Shown here: piece after piece, positions 51,327 through 60,872 of the stretch
How positions within the stretch are numbered: the first letter of the stretch is position 1
Layout: each line of letters starts with the position of its first letter
From: Streptomyces sp. NBC_01233
Lineage (GTDB): Bacteria; Actinomycetota; Actinomycetes; Streptomycetales; Streptomycetaceae
NCBI RefSeq assembly: GCF_035989305.1
Contig: NZ_CP108514.1
Location: 1,661,001 to 1,725,000 of the forward strand
Direction: 5' to 3'
Length of the DNA: 64,000 bases
Notes under the pieces: generated by a model
Told to the model about the DNA's origin: nothing
The model's database searches: none
The model's input: only the letters and a program-made list of their open reading frames with translations
Translations under genes and position numbers: made by a program

Positions 51327-52787
51327 TCATGCCGGGCGGGCGGCTCCCGGCTCCCCCTCCCCCACCAGCGGCAGCGGATCGGAAGGCTCCAGCTCGGGGT
51401 CGTCCACCCGGAAGGTCCGCACCCGGCCGGGCTCCGATCCGGGCTGCTCGAACCGTACGGTCACCCGCCCCACCCCGCTGCCCTGCACCCACCCGGGCCC
51501 GTACACCGCGTGCCGTACGTCGCTCCCGGCCGGCCAGCGCCGCTCGGGAGCCGGCTCCGGCCCCCCGGGCGGCTCGGCGGCCGCCGGGGCCCCGGGAGCC
51601 TCAGAAGCCCCCACAGGGGCGGCAGCGGCTCCGGGCTCGCTGTTCCCGCCGGCGACAGCCGTCCCGGCCTCCTCACTCGTCCCGCCCGCCCCGCCCGCCC
51701 CGTCCGGCTCAGTGGCGAGCGACTGCGCGAACAGGTCCTCCTGCGTGTAGTCCGCGAGCCCCGTCACCCCCACCCCCAGCAGCCGCACTCCTCCCGTGGT
51801 GTCCACGCCCTCCAGCAGCCGCGCCGCGGCCTCCCGCACCACCGCGGGGTCGTCCGTGGGCCCGCGCAGCGTCTCGGACCGCGTCAGCGTCGAGAAGTCG
51901 TACCGCCGCACCTTCAACACGATCGTCCGCCCCGAGTGCCCCGAGCCCCGCAACCGCTGCACACACCGGTCGGCGAGCCGCTGCACCTCGTTGCGGATCC
52001 GTACCCGGTCGTGCAGGTCCACGTCGAAGGTGTCCTCGACCGACACCGACTTCGCGTCCCGCTCCGCGACCACCGGCCGGTCGTCCAGCCCCAGCGCCAT
52101 CCGGTACAGGCCCACGCCGTGCGCCCGCCCGAGCATCCGGACCAGCTCGTCCTCCCCGGCCTCCGCCAGCTTCCCCACCGTGGTGATCCCGGCGCGGCGC
52201 AGGTGCTCCCCCGTGGCCGGCCCCACTCCGGGCAGCGTCCGTACGGACATCGGCGCGAGCAGCTCGCGCTCGGTCCCCGGCTCGATCAGCAGCAGCCCGG
52301 CCGGCTTCGCCTCCTCGGACGCCACCTTGGCCAGCATCTTCGACCCGGCGAGCCCCACCGACCCACTGAGCCCCGTGGCGGCCCTGATGTCGGCCCGCAG
52401 CCGCTCCCCCGTCGACCGGGCGGTCCGCGAGTCGAAGGCCACCCCGCCCGCCTCCAGGTCCACGAAGGCCTCGTCCAGGCTTAGCGGCTCCACGAGCGGC
52501 GACAGCTCCCGCAGCAGGGCCATCACCACGTCACTGACCTGCCGGTAGAGGCTGAAGCGCGGGAACAGGTAGGCGCCGTTCGGGCAGAGCCGCCGCGCCT
52601 GCGCCGTGGGCATCGCGGAGTGCACCCCGAACCGCCTCGCCTCGTACGAAGCCGTGGCGACGACCCCGCGCGGCCCCAGCCCGCCGACGATGACGGCCTT
52701 GCCCCGCAGGCTGGGCTTCGACGCCTGCTCCACGGAGGCGTAGAAGGCATCCATGTCCAGATGCAGAATGGTCGGCGCGGCTCTCAC
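51327..52787 (-). CDS. dinB: DNA polymerase IV (Y-family)
   Basis: 486 residues. Active-site motifs are intact: HLDMDAFYASVEQ at the start and SLDEAFVDLE near residue 102; steric-gate region and helix-hairpin-helix (VRTLPGVGPATGEHLRRAGI) follow, with a little-finger domain to about residue 355. The last 130 residues are not in E. coli Pol IV: an Ala/Gly/Pro-rich linker (350-420) and a small domain RRWPAGSDVRHAVYGPGWVQ with VTVRFEQPGSEPGRVRTFRV. Such an extension is common in Streptomyces homologues. It copies damaged DNA with low fidelity. No beta-clamp motif is obvious at the extreme end. Confidence 0.95.
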   Translation of the reverse strand: MRAAPTILHLDMDAFYASVEQASKPSLRGKAVIVGGLGPRGVVATASYEARRFGVHSAMPTAQARRLCPNGAYLFPRFSLYRQVSDVVMALLRELSPLVEPLSLDEAFVDLEAGGVAFDSRTARSTGERLRADIRAATGLSGSVGLAGSKMLAKVASEEAKPAGLLLIEPGTERELLAPMSVRTLPGVGPATGEHLRRAGITTVGKLAEAGEDELVRMLGRAHGVGLYRMALGLDDRPVVAERDAKSVSVEDTFDVDLHDRVRIRNEVQRLADRCVQRLRGSGHSGRTIVLKVRRYDFSTLTRSETLRGPTDDPAVVREAAARLLEGVDTTGGVRLLGVGVTGLADYTQEDLFAQSLATEPDGAGGAGGTSEEAGTAVAGGNSEPGAAAAPVGASEAPGAPAAAEPPGGPEPAPERRWPAGSDVRHAVYGPGWVQGSGVGRVTVRFEQPGSEPGRVRTFRVDDPELEPSDPLPLVGEGEPGAARPA

Positions 52788-52814
52788 GGCACCGATGCTG
52801 CCCTACGGGACTGA

Positions 52815-52850
52815 CATTTCTCCGGCCTGGATCATTTCTCCGGCCTGGAT
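52815..52850. repeat. 18-bp tandem duplication
   Basis: CATTTCTCCGGCCTGGAT is present twice in direct succession, ending at the MerR stop codon. It looks like a recent slippage event between two genes. Confidence 0.8.
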
Positions 52851-53488
52851 CAGACGGCGCGGTTGCGGCGGGCGGCCAGCTCGTCCGTCGGGTTGTGCCC
52901 GACCAGGGTCTCGCCGGTGTCCACCCGCTCCCCGTGCAGCTGCGAGAGCGCGCTCTCGGCATCGCGCCACACCACGCCCACGGCGATGCCGAAGATGCCC
53001 TGCCCTCCCTGGAGCAGGCTCACGACCTGGTCCGGCGAGGTGCACTCGTACACGGTGGCGCCGTCGCTCATCAGCGTCATCCGCTCGAGGTCCGAGAACC
53101 CGCGGTCACGCAGGTGCTGGACCGCCGTACGAATGTTCTGCAGCGCCACCCCGGTGTCCAGGAAGCGCTTGACGATCTTGAGGACCACGACGTCGCGGAA
53201 GCTGTAGAGCCGCTGGGTGCCCGAACCGTACGCGGGGCGCACACTCGGCTCCACCAGCCCGGTACGCGCCCAGTAGTCCAGCTGCCGGTACGTGATGCCG
53301 GCCGCGGCACACGCCGTCGGCCCGCGGTATCCGATCTGCTCGGGCGCCGGGTCACCGCTCACCGGTCCGACCGGCGTCGACTCCGGCTGACGGCGCGCGG
53401 AACCGACCGCGCCACCGTGCAGCGGGTACGGCCCAGCGTCACTCCGTACGGGGGTGCCCCCGGTCGTACCGTCGCCCGTGATCCTCAC
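52850..53488 (-). CDS. MerR-family regulator, Rv1830-like
   Basis: 212 residues from a GTG five bases behind GGAGGG; a GTG nine codons upstream is possible. After a disordered start of about 55 residues comes the MerR helix-turn-helix (GITYRQLDYWARTGLVEPSV, then YSFRDVVVLKIVKRFLDTGV). The C-terminal domain differs from classical MerR effectors (CTSPDQVVSLLQGGQGIFGI). By order it corresponds to Rv1830 of mycobacteria, next to bfn and the FtsR gene. A role in cell-cycle or cell-length control is inferred from that synteny. Confidence 0.9.
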   Translation of the reverse strand: MRITGDGTTGGTPVRSDAGPYPLHGGAVGSARRQPESTPVGPVSGDPAPEQIGYRGPTACAAAGITYRQLDYWARTGLVEPSVRPAYGSGTQRLYSFRDVVVLKIVKRFLDTGVALQNIRTAVQHLRDRGFSDLERMTLMSDGATVYECTSPDQVVSLLQGGQGIFGIAVGVVWRDAESALSQLHGERVDTGETLVGHNPTDELAARRNRAV

Positions 53489-53677
53489 GCCGACCCTCCG
53501 TCCTTGACCTGCCACCTTGAAGGTAGGCAGTCACCAGGGGTGCGTCAACGATCGCCACACTCGGCACGCCGAGTGATAATCACCCTGAGAGTGGTTTCCC
53601 GTATCCCGTTATGGGGAAGGGCTAATCGAATGGGCTGAAAGTTCCCCGCCGATCGCGCGGGCGACGCGGCCCACGCC

Positions 53678-54151
53678 TCACTGCGGGCCGGTGCCGAAGT
53701 CCTCGGGCGAGATCTGGTCGAGGAACTCGCGGAACTTCTCCACCTCGTCCTCCTGCTCGTCCGGAATGGCGATTCCGGCGTCGTCCAGCACGCCGTCACT
53801 GCCGTAGATCGGCGTCCCCGTCCGCAGGGCCAGCGCTATGGCATCGGAAGGCCGCGCGCTCACCTCGACCCCGCTGGCGAAGACGAGCTCCGCGTAGAAG
53901 ACGCCCTCCCGCAGATCCGTGATCCGGACCTCGGTGAGCTCCTCGCCGATCGCCTCCAGCACGTCCTTGAACAGGTCGTGCGTCAGCGGCCGGGCAGGGG
54001 CCATCCCCTGCTGCGCGAAGGCAATGGCGGTCGCCTCCCCTGGACCGATCCAGATGGGGAGGTACCGGTCGCCTCCCACTTCACGCAGGAGCACGATCGG
54101 TTGGTTGGAGGGCATTTCCACCCGGACACCCACAACGTCGAGCTCGTTCAC
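53678..54151 (-). CDS. Bifunctional nuclease family protein
   Basis: 157 residues, the DUF151/BFN domain: MNELDVVGVRVEMPSNQPIV, then LLREVGGDRYLPIWIGPGEA and the conserved RPSDAIALALRTGTPIY. Thermotoga and plant relatives show nuclease activity; the function in actinobacteria is not established. It corresponds to Rv1829 by position. The C-terminal acidic helix (PDEQEDEVEKFREFLDQI) is typical. Confidence 0.93.
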   Translation of the reverse strand: MNELDVVGVRVEMPSNQPIVLLREVGGDRYLPIWIGPGEATAIAFAQQGMAPARPLTHDLFKDVLEAIGEELTEVRITDLREGVFYAELVFASGVEVSARPSDAIALALRTGTPIYGSDGVLDDAGIAIPDEQEDEVEKFREFLDQISPEDFGTGPQ

Positions 54152-54214
54152 ACAGCAACCCTAGGACCTGCCCGCCAGGTTTGGGTAGTCGGGGCTCCAC
54201 TCCGACCAGCGCGG

Positions 54215-54976
54215 TCACCGCAGCCGGACGCCCAGAGCCGTCTGCACGAGGGCCTCGTGGAGCCGTACGGACAGCCCCGCCAGCTCCTTCAGCGTGGCCT
54301 CCGCATGGGCTCTGGTCTGCGGGTTGCGGTGCCGGCGCAGCGGCGCCACGACCTGCTCCACCAGGCCCGCCTCCCGGTCGGCGGCGGCCTTCATCGCGCG
54401 CAAGTGCCGCGGCTCCAGTCCGAAGCGCCCCAGATCGGCCACGAGCCGGGCCACCGTGACCGCCTCGGCGTCGAAACCACCGCCCGGCGCCTCGGCCAGC
54501 AGCCCGTACGACTCCCACTCGACCAGCTGGACCTCGTCCGCGTCGGCGGCGGCGATCAGCTCCGCCCGGCCCACCCGGGCCACGGTGGGCCGCTCCCGCC
54601 CGACCTCGCCGTACACGGCCGCCGGGCTGGTGGGATCGTTGGAATCCCCGTGCGCGGTGGGCGCCGGGATGCGGATCTGCTCACCGCGGGCAAGCGCGTC
54701 GAGCTGCTCGCGGATGACCTTCAGCGGCAGGTAGTGGTCGCGCTGCAGACGCAGGATGTGGGCGAGGCGCTCCACGTCCTCGGCGCTGAACTTGCGGTAT
54801 CCCGAAGGGGTGCGCCGGGGCTCGACGAGCCCCTCCGCCTCCAGAAAACGGATCTTCGAGATGGTGACTTCGGGGAACTCGTCACGCAGCGTGGTGAGCA
54901 CCGTGCCGATGCTCACCAGCCGCCCGGCGGAGCCGGTGGTGCCGTTTCCGGCACCCCCTGTCGGGTTGCGCAGCAT
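54215..54976 (-). CDS. ftsR: MerR-family regulator FtsR-like
   Basis: 253 residues. The N-terminus after a Gly-rich lead reads SIGTVLTTLRDEFPEVTISK, then IRFLEAEGLVEPRRTPSGYR, the MerR fold used by FtsR/Rv1828. A second, winged-helix-like half follows (EWESYGLLAEAPGGGFDAEA). In Corynebacterium FtsR activates ftsZ. In Streptomyces the target is presumed similar. It lies between garA and bfn, the same order as Rv1827-Rv1828-Rv1829. Confidence 0.88.
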   Translation of the reverse strand: MLRNPTGGAGNGTTGSAGRLVSIGTVLTTLRDEFPEVTISKIRFLEAEGLVEPRRTPSGYRKFSAEDVERLAHILRLQRDHYLPLKVIREQLDALARGEQIRIPAPTAHGDSNDPTSPAAVYGEVGRERPTVARVGRAELIAAADADEVQLVEWESYGLLAEAPGGGFDAEAVTVARLVADLGRFGLEPRHLRAMKAAADREAGLVEQVVAPLRRHRNPQTRAHAEATLKELAGLSVRLHEALVQTALGVRLR

Positions 54977-54994
54977 GGGACCTTCCCTGGGAAG

Positions 54995-55041
54995 CCCCCG
55001 GACGGAGTCCGGGGGTGGGGGTCCCCCCGGACGGTGTCCGG
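54995..55041 (-). terminator. Tandem GGAC/GTCC hairpins between garA and ftsR
   Basis: CCCCCGGAC-GGA-GTCCGGGGG at 54995-55015, followed by CCGGAC-GGT-GTCCGG at 55027-55041. The stems are related copies. They could partly terminate or stabilise the transcript between the two genes. Confidence 0.55.
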
Positions 55042-55047
55042 AAGGGG

Positions 55048-55884
55048 TCAGATGCCCCGCAGGCTCGCGTAGAAGACCAGCCGGTACTTGCCGATCTGCA
55101 CCTCGTCGCCGTTGTGCAGGGCGACGGAGTCGATCGGTTCCCGGTTCACGTACGTGCCGTTGAGGCTGCCCACGTCGGAGACGGTGAAGCCGCCGTCCTG
55201 GCCCCGGCGGAAGTCGACATGGCGCCGGGAGACGGTGACGTCGTCCAGGAAGATGTCGCTCTGCGGGTGCCGGCCCGCCGTGGTCAGCTCGCCGTCCAGC
55301 AGGAAGCGGCTACCGGAGTTGGGACCGCGCCGCACGATGAGCAGGGCGGAACCGGGGGGCAGCGCTTCCACCGCGGCCTGGGCCTCGGGGGACAGCGAGG
55401 ACGACACGTGCGTTTGTCCCGACACCTCGGCCTCGTAGGCCTCCAGGCCCGAGATCGAGATGGTGGACGTGGTCTCCGAGGCACGCTCCGGCGTCAGACC
55501 CGGCCGCAGCGGCGCCCCGCAGTTGGAGCAGAACCGGCTGGCCGCATCGCTGCGGTGTCCGCACCTGCTGCAAATCTGCTCGGCCGACATGGACGGCTCC
55601 TCGCGCCGCGGCTGCCCCGCGGAGGCATTGGTGGCGTACGGGTCGGGGGCAAACCCTCCACCCGCAGTTGAGGTTGATGGTTCACCGAAACCTATGCCTC
55701 CGGTACCGGCAGGGTCAACGGACGACGCGCCGTGGGCGCCCGAAATATCACCCGGGCCGGCAACCTCGTCGCGGAAGAGCGGCCGGTCGCCCTGCCCTTC
55801 CACGTCCCCGTGCCCCGCACGGTGCCGTGCCGCACCGCTGTCCTCGCGGTTCTTCTTGCCGAACAACTTCTCAAACAACTTCAC
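55048..55884 (-). CDS. garA: FHA-domain protein GarA with zinc ribbon
   Basis: 278 residues. Parts in order: conserved start MKLFEKLFGKKNRED, a long disordered linker, a zinc ribbon with Cys 105, 108, 119 and 122 (CSRCGHRSDAASRFCSNC), the phospho-acceptor motif ETTS at 137-140, and a C-terminal FHA domain (GRHPQSDIFLDDVTVSRRHV, then GSLNGTYVN). In mycobacteria PknB/PknG phosphorylate the ETTS threonine, and GarA then stops inhibiting glutamate and 2-oxoglutarate enzymes. The extra zinc ribbon and linker are absent from mycobacterial GarA (about 160 residues) and typical of Streptomyces. Confidence 0.92.
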   Translation of the reverse strand: MKLFEKLFGKKNREDSGAARHRAGHGDVEGQGDRPLFRDEVAGPGDISGAHGASSVDPAGTGGIGFGEPSTSTAGGGFAPDPYATNASAGQPRREEPSMSAEQICSRCGHRSDAASRFCSNCGAPLRPGLTPERASETTSTISISGLEAYEAEVSGQTHVSSSLSPEAQAAVEALPPGSALLIVRRGPNSGSRFLLDGELTTAGRHPQSDIFLDDVTVSRRHVDFRRGQDGGFTVSDVGSLNGTYVNREPIDSVALHNGDEVQIGKYRLVFYASLRGI

Positions 55885-56077
55885 GGGCGATTCCCCTTGA
55901 CCGAAACAGACCCGCCCGTGGGGCAGGACGAACTCCGAATGCAGACACCTGCCGACCCGGACATTCTCACAACGTCCGTAACCACCAGACAGTTTCCACC
56001 ACGCACCGCGACTTCAGTGCGCCGACCCCCCGCAGGCATCCGCCCGCGTGAGCCGCTCCACCCTCCACTCCAGTTCC

Positions 56078-56929
56078 TCACGATGACGACCGAGCGTAGT
56101 CAGGCTGCTTCGCAGCCCGCAAGGCATCCACAACGATCTTCGCCGACCGTGTGACGGCAACGGTCGCCTGCTCCTTCTCCAGCGTCTGGACGACCCCACC
56201 GGGAATGTTGAGCGCGGGCTCCAGATCCTGGGGCTTGCCGATCACCCTGAACTCGTAGGGCTGTGTGATCTTCTTACCGTCGATCGCGACCCCACCGTTC
56301 TCGTCGGAGAAGTACGAGCCGGCCACGATGCGCACACCGTTGATCTGGATCGCCTCGGCCCCGGCCGCCCGCAGCTCCTGAAGGGTGTCCAGCAGCTGGT
56401 CGGACTTCACCTGGCCCGTGGGATCGGTGATCTTCAGCGTGATGCCCGGGCCCTGCGCTGCCACCGTACCGGCCAGGATCCCGAGTTGCCGCTCCTTCTC
56501 CACGGTCTGCTTGCGGGCCTCCTCGGCCTGGTTGGAGCTGCTCTCCAGCTCCCTGCGCTGATCCTCCAGCGCCTGCTTCTCCTCTTCCAGGCGCTTGGTC
56601 CGCCCGTCGAGCTCGTCCAGGATCCGTACGAGGTCCTCCTGGCGGGCCCCGCGCAGCGCGCTGGAGTCGCTGTTCGACCGCACCTGGATGGCCAGCCCCA
56701 GCCCCAGGACGAACAGCAGCAGGGCGACGATCAGTTGGGCCCGGCTCACCCGCGGCGGCCACAGCCCGGACGCGAGCCGCTGCCGGCCGGTCTCCTCGGG
56801 CGAAGCCGCCTGCACGGACTCCTGCGCAGGCTGCGCCGGCACGTCCTGCGGCGGCACGTCCTGCGGCGGCTGCTCGGCGGGCCCCGGACCCGACTCCTCG
56901 GGACTGTCGTTCGTACCCATCGGCCTCAC
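56078..56929 (-). CDS. DUF881 membrane protein (second of two)
   Basis: 283 residues from a GTG overlapping the sbp stop (GTGA); an ATG three codons later is also possible. A disordered Pro/Gln tail with a repeated QDVPP unit, one membrane helix (LIVALLLFVLGLGLAIQVRS), a coiled coil (about 95-150) and the DUF881 domain (GPGITLKITD; LRAAGAEAIQINGVRIV). It belongs to the DUF881-sbp-DUF881 trio, linked to septation by synteny. The membrane topology suggests an external C-terminal domain. Confidence 0.9.
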   Translation of the reverse strand: MRPMGTNDSPEESGPGPAEQPPQDVPPQDVPAQPAQESVQAASPEETGRQRLASGLWPPRVSRAQLIVALLLFVLGLGLAIQVRSNSDSSALRGARQEDLVRILDELDGRTKRLEEEKQALEDQRRELESSSNQAEEARKQTVEKERQLGILAGTVAAQGPGITLKITDPTGQVKSDQLLDTLQELRAAGAEAIQINGVRIVAGSYFSDENGGVAIDGKKITQPYEFRVIGKPQDLEPALNIPGGVVQTLEKEQATVAVTRSAKIVVDALRAAKQPDYARSSS

Positions 56930-57258
56930 GCCCGGAACACGTGCCGGCGGATGGCCGCGGCGTTGGAGAAGATGCGGATGCCGAAGACCACGACCACACC
57001 CGTGGACAGCTGCGAGCCGACGCCGAGCTTGTCACCGAGGAAGACGATCAGCGCCGCCACCACCACGTTCGACAGGAACGACACCACGAAGACCTTGTCC
57101 ACGAAGATCCCGTCCAGCATCGCGCGCAGACCGCCGAACACCGCGTCCAGCGCCGCCACCACGGCGATCGGCAGATAAGGCTCCACCACGGCCGGTACTT
57201 CGGGCCGGACCAGAAGTCCGACCACCACTCCGGCCAAGAGGCCCAGTACCGCGATCAC
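56926..57258 (-). CDS. sbp: Small basic protein Sbp (DUF1290)
   Basis: 110 residues with three hydrophobic segments: VLGLLAGVVVGLLVRPEVPA, LPIAVVAALDAVFGGLRAML and VVSFLSNVVVAALIVFLGDK. This matches the DUF1290/Sbp family of small membrane proteins, encoded near ftsZ in firmicutes. Start and stop each overlap a DUF881 gene by four bases. The trio is translated together and probably forms a membrane complex. Confidence 0.93.
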   Translation of the reverse strand: MIAVLGLLAGVVVGLLVRPEVPAVVEPYLPIAVVAALDAVFGGLRAMLDGIFVDKVFVVSFLSNVVVAALIVFLGDKLGVGSQLSTGVVVVFGIRIFSNAAAIRRHVFRA

Positions 57259-58154
57259 GATGCACCCTTCTGCTGTTCTACCGGTGTAGCTGTACGTACG
57301 GTCAGACTCGACGCGGCCGGCAGCCGCACCTCGTCCGCGGCGGACAGGGTGTAGCGGATCCCGTAGCTCTCCTGCAGCACGTGCAGGTACTGGCCGTCCG
57401 CAGAGTCCTGGAAGGCCGTGCCGAGCCGCTTCTTGTCCCCCACCGCCAGCACCTCGTACGGCGGCACCAGCGGCCTGTTGTCGACCAGTATCGCGTCACC
57501 CGCGGCCCTGATCGCCGAGAGTTCCGTGAGCCGCTGCCCGTTGATGGAGACGGCCTCCGCCCCGGACTGCCACAGCCCGTTGACGATCTTCTGCATGTCG
57601 CGGTCGCGGAGCCGGCCGGTGTCCGAGAAACCAGAGCTCTCACGCGGTTTGCCACCGCCTCCGGAGGAAGCGCCCTTCGCATCGTCCACGACCAGCTTGA
57701 TCCCGGGCCCGCGCACCTCCGTGGCACCGGCCAGCAGCGCCACGAGCTCGCCCTGGCCCCCGCCGGGCTGCTTCAGCGCCGCGCGCTGGCGGGCCGCGAC
57801 ATCGGTCCTCAGGCTGTCGATCTGGCGCTCCAGGCCGTCCGCGCGCTCATCGGCCCGCTGCACCCGGTCGATCAGCTCGTGACGCTCCTTGGCCAGCACC
57901 GGAGCGGCTATCCGCGCCTCGGCCGCACCGAGCGTGACGACCATGGCAGTGATCACCAGCCCGGCGGCAAGCCCCAGTTTGGCCTTGAGGGTGCGGGGCA
58001 GGCCCGCCGTTCCCTCCGCCTCGCGCCGGGCCGTGGCCTCCGCGTAGCCCTCGTCGAGACTGTGGTCCATCACGTGCGTCAGCAGCGACATGGAAGCGTC
58101 CGGGCGCGGAGGCGCAGAAGACGCCGTAGTCCGGTTGTGGGGCGGCTGCGACAT
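57255..58154 (-). CDS. DUF881 membrane protein (first of two)
   Basis: 299 residues from MSQPPHNRTTASSAPPRPDA. A cytoplasmic tail, one membrane helix (LGLAAGLVITAMVVTLGAAE), a coiled coil from about residue 90 to 125 and the DUF881 domain (GPGIKLVVDDAKG; SGAEAVSINGQRLTELSAIR). It precedes sbp with a four-base overlap. The two DUF881 proteins flanking sbp share fold but differ in the cytoplasmic part. Confidence 0.9.
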   Translation of the reverse strand: MSQPPHNRTTASSAPPRPDASMSLLTHVMDHSLDEGYAEATARREAEGTAGLPRTLKAKLGLAAGLVITAMVVTLGAAEARIAAPVLAKERHELIDRVQRADERADGLERQIDSLRTDVAARQRAALKQPGGGQGELVALLAGATEVRGPGIKLVVDDAKGASSGGGGKPRESSGFSDTGRLRDRDMQKIVNGLWQSGAEAVSINGQRLTELSAIRAAGDAILVDNRPLVPPYEVLAVGDKKRLGTAFQDSADGQYLHVLQESYGIRYTLSAADEVRLPAASSLTVRTATPVEQQKGAS

Positions 58155-58276
58155 GCCGCACATCGTCGCATGTCGGCGCCGTACACATCCAATGCGCCCG
58201 TCCGGTGGACCGGAGCGGGCCTCCCGCAACCCGGCCCACCGGACTCTGCCCTACGTGGTCACGCAGCGGTCGGCGC

Positions 58277-60772
58277 TCAGTGCCCGGCCCCGTCCACCAC
58301 GGCCGCCCACTCGTCGAGCAGGGCCTGCGCCGAGGCGTCGTCGGGACCTTCGGCCCACAGGTGGGTGACCGCCTCCGCCGGGTCCGGCAGGACCAGGGCC
58401 CACCGTCCGTCGGCCTCGACCACCCGTACCCCGTCGGTGGTGTCCACCTGCCGGTCGTCGGCAGCCTCCACGACCCGCCGCATGACGAGTCCCTTCACGG
58501 CCCACGGCGTCGGAACGTCCCGCTTGAGCACGTGGGCCCGCGGAATCCGGGCGTCGATCTGGCTCAGCGTGAGCTGGGTACGCGCCACGAGGCCGAGCAG
58601 CTGCACGAAAGCCGCCGAACCGTCGAAGACACTGCTGAACTCCGGAACGATGAAGCCGCCCCGGCCGTCCCCGCCGAAGATCGTGTTCTCCGCCCGCCCC
58701 ACCCGGGTCAGGTCGTCGGGCGACGTCGTCGTCCACTCCACCTGTGTCCCGTGGTACGCCGCCACCTGCTCGGCGACCCGGGTCGTGGTCACCGGCAGCG
58801 CGACCTTGCCGCTGCGCTTCTCCGCGGCCACCAGGTCGAGCATCACCAGCAGCGCGCGGTCGTCCTCGATGATCCTTCCGCGCTCGTCCACGAGGGAGAT
58901 CCGCTCGCCCACCGGGTCGAAACGCACTCCGAAGGCCGCCCGCGCCGAGGCGACGATCTCCCCGAGCCGCACCAGCCCGGCCCGCCGGGACTCGCTGGTC
59001 TCCGTCGGCCTGGACTCGTCGAGCCCGGGATTGATCGTCAGGGCGTCCACGCCGAGCCGTCCCAGGAGGCTCGGCAATACGAGCCCGGCGCTGCCGTTGG
59101 AGGCGTCCACGACCACTTTGAGCCCGGCATCGCCGATCCCGGTGGTGTCCACCCGCCGCAGCAGCGAGCCCGTGTAGGCGTCGAAGACGCTGCCCGGGAA
59201 CTGCAGGTCGCCGATCTCGCCGGGGAAGGCACGCCGGTACTCCTGGCGTGCGTACACCCGGTCCAGCTTGCGCTGCTGCTGGAGCGAGAGGTCGGCTCCG
59301 CGCTCGTCCAGGAACATGATGTCCACCGAGTCCGGCACACCCGGCGAGGTCCGGAGCACGATCCCGCCGGCGGTGCCTCGCGCGGTCTGCTGCCGCGCCA
59401 CCGGCAGCGGTACGTTCTCCAGGTCCCGTACGTTGATCGCGCTGGCCTGCAGCGCCGAGATCACGGCCCGCTTGAGCGCTCTCGCGCCTCGGGAGTGGTC
59501 ACGGGCCGTGGTGACCGTCGCCCCCTTCTTCAGGGTCGTCGCATAGGCGCCGGCCAGCCGGACCACCAGCTCGGGGGTGATCTCGACGTTCAGGATCCCG
59601 GAGACTCCCCGCGCGCCGAACAGATGGGCCTGCCCGCGGGACTCCCAGATGACGGACGTGTTGACGAAGGCGCCGGCCTCGATCGTCTTGAAGGGATAGA
59701 CCCGCACGTTCCCCTGAACGATCGATTCCTCACCGACGAGGCACTCGTCACCGATGACGGCCCCGTCCTCGATCCGCGCGGAACGCATGATGTCGGTGTT
59801 CTTGCCGATGACACAGCCGCGGAGATTGCTGTGGGGCCCGATGTAGACGTTGTCGTGGACGACGGCCCTGTGCAGGAAGGCCCCGCTCTTGACGACGACG
59901 TTCGACCCGATGACGGTGTGCTCGCGGATCTCCACGCCGGCCTCGATCTTGGCGTAGTCCCCGATGTACAGCGGCCCGCGCAGCACCGCGTCCGGGCTCA
60001 CCTCGGCCCCTTCGGCGATCCACACCCCGGGTGAGATCTCGAAGCCGTCCATCTCGATGTCGACCTTGCCCTCGAGCACGTCGGCCTGCGCCTTGACGTA
60101 GCTCTCGTGCGTGCCCACGTCCTCCCAGTAGCCCTCGGCCACATAGCCGTAGATCGGCCGGCCTTCCTTCATCAGCTGCGGGAAGACATCGCCGGACCAG
60201 TCGACGGAGACATCAGGGTCCACGTAATTGAAGACCTCGGGCTCCATGACGTAGATACCGGTGTTGACGGTGTCGGAGAACACCTGCCCCCAGGTCGGCT
60301 TCTCCAGGAAGCGCTCGACCTTGCCTTCCTCGTCCACGATCGTGATGCCGAATTCCAGCGGGTTCGGCACCCGGGTCAGGCACACCGTGACGAGTGCGCC
60401 CTTCTCCTTGTGGAAGCGGATCAGATCGGTGAGGTCGAAGTCGGTGAGCGCATCGCCGGAAATGACGACGAAGGCATCATCCTTCAACGCCTCCTCGGCA
60501 TTCTTCACACTGCCGGCGGTGCCGAGTGGCTTCTCCTCGTTGGCATAGGTGAGCTCCATTCCGAGCTCTTCGCCATCCCCGAAGTAGTTCTTGACGAGCG
60601 ACGCCAGGAACTGCACGGTGACCACGGTCTCGCTGAGCCCATGGCGCTTGAGCAGCCTGAGCACGTGCTCCATGATCGGCCGGTTGGCCACCGGCAGGAG
60701 CGGCTTGGGCATGCTCGAGGTCATGGGGCGAAGACGCGTACCTTCGCCACCGGCCATCACGACGGCCTTCAT
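58277..60772 (-). CDS. Fused sugar-nucleotidyltransferase/phosphomannomutase-like protein
   Basis: 831 residues with three parts. Residues 1-235: nucleotidyltransferase with [20 protein letters not shown] and [15 protein letters not shown]. Residues 250-360: left-handed beta-helix with hexapeptide repeats ([20 protein letters not shown]). Residues 380-831: alpha-D-phosphohexomutase domain with [12 protein letters not shown] holding the phosphoserine and [20 protein letters not shown]. Known as mannose-1-phosphate guanylyltransferase in Streptomyces (similar to SCO1388, from memory); it would supply GDP-mannose for glycolipids and protein mannosylation. The mutase Mg-binding DGD is replaced by FDPVGER, so mutase activity is doubtful. 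Confidence 0.88.
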   Translation of the reverse strand: MKAVVMAGGEGTRLRPMTSSMPKPLLPVANRPIMEHVLRLLKRHGLSETVVTVQFLASLVKNYFGDGEELGMELTYANEEKPLGTAGSVKNAEEALKDDAFVVISGDALTDFDLTDLIRFHKEKGALVTVCLTRVPNPLEFGITIVDEEGKVERFLEKPTWGQVFSDTVNTGIYVMEPEVFNYVDPDVSVDWSGDVFPQLMKEGRPIYGYVAEGYWEDVGTHESYVKAQADVLEGKVDIEMDGFEISPGVWIAEGAEVSPDAVLRGPLYIGDYAKIEAGVEIREHTVIGSNVVVKSGAFLHRAVVHDNVYIGPHSNLRGCVIGKNTDIMRSARIEDGAVIGDECLVGEESIVQGNVRVYPFKTIEAGAFVNTSVIWESRGQAHLFGARGVSGILNVEITPELVVRLAGAYATTLKKGATVTTARDHSRGARALKRAVISALQASAINVRDLENVPLPVARQQTARGTAGGIVLRTSPGVPDSVDIMFLDERGADLSLQQQRKLDRVYARQEYRRAFPGEIGDLQFPGSVFDAYTGSLLRRVDTTGIGDAGLKVVVDASNGSAGLVLPSLLGRLGVDALTINPGLDESRPTETSESRRAGLVRLGEIVASARAAFGVRFDPVGERISLVDERGRIIEDDRALLVMLDLVAAEKRSGKVALPVTTTRVAEQVAAYHGTQVEWTTTSPDDLTRVGRAENTIFGGDGRGGFIVPEFSSVFDGSAAFVQLLGLVARTQLTLSQIDARIPRAHVLKRDVPTPWAVKGLVMRRVVEAADDRQVDTTDGVRVVEADGRWALVLPDPAEAVTHLWAEGPDDASAQALLDEWAAVVDGAGH

Positions 60773-60872
60773 GTCGGAAGAATCCTCCTTGAGAGATGAC
60801 AGTCGTGCCGACCCTCACCCGTCTCGGTCGGTGACTCCGCGACTCTTCCGCGTCATCCGGCGCCGGTCGGGC

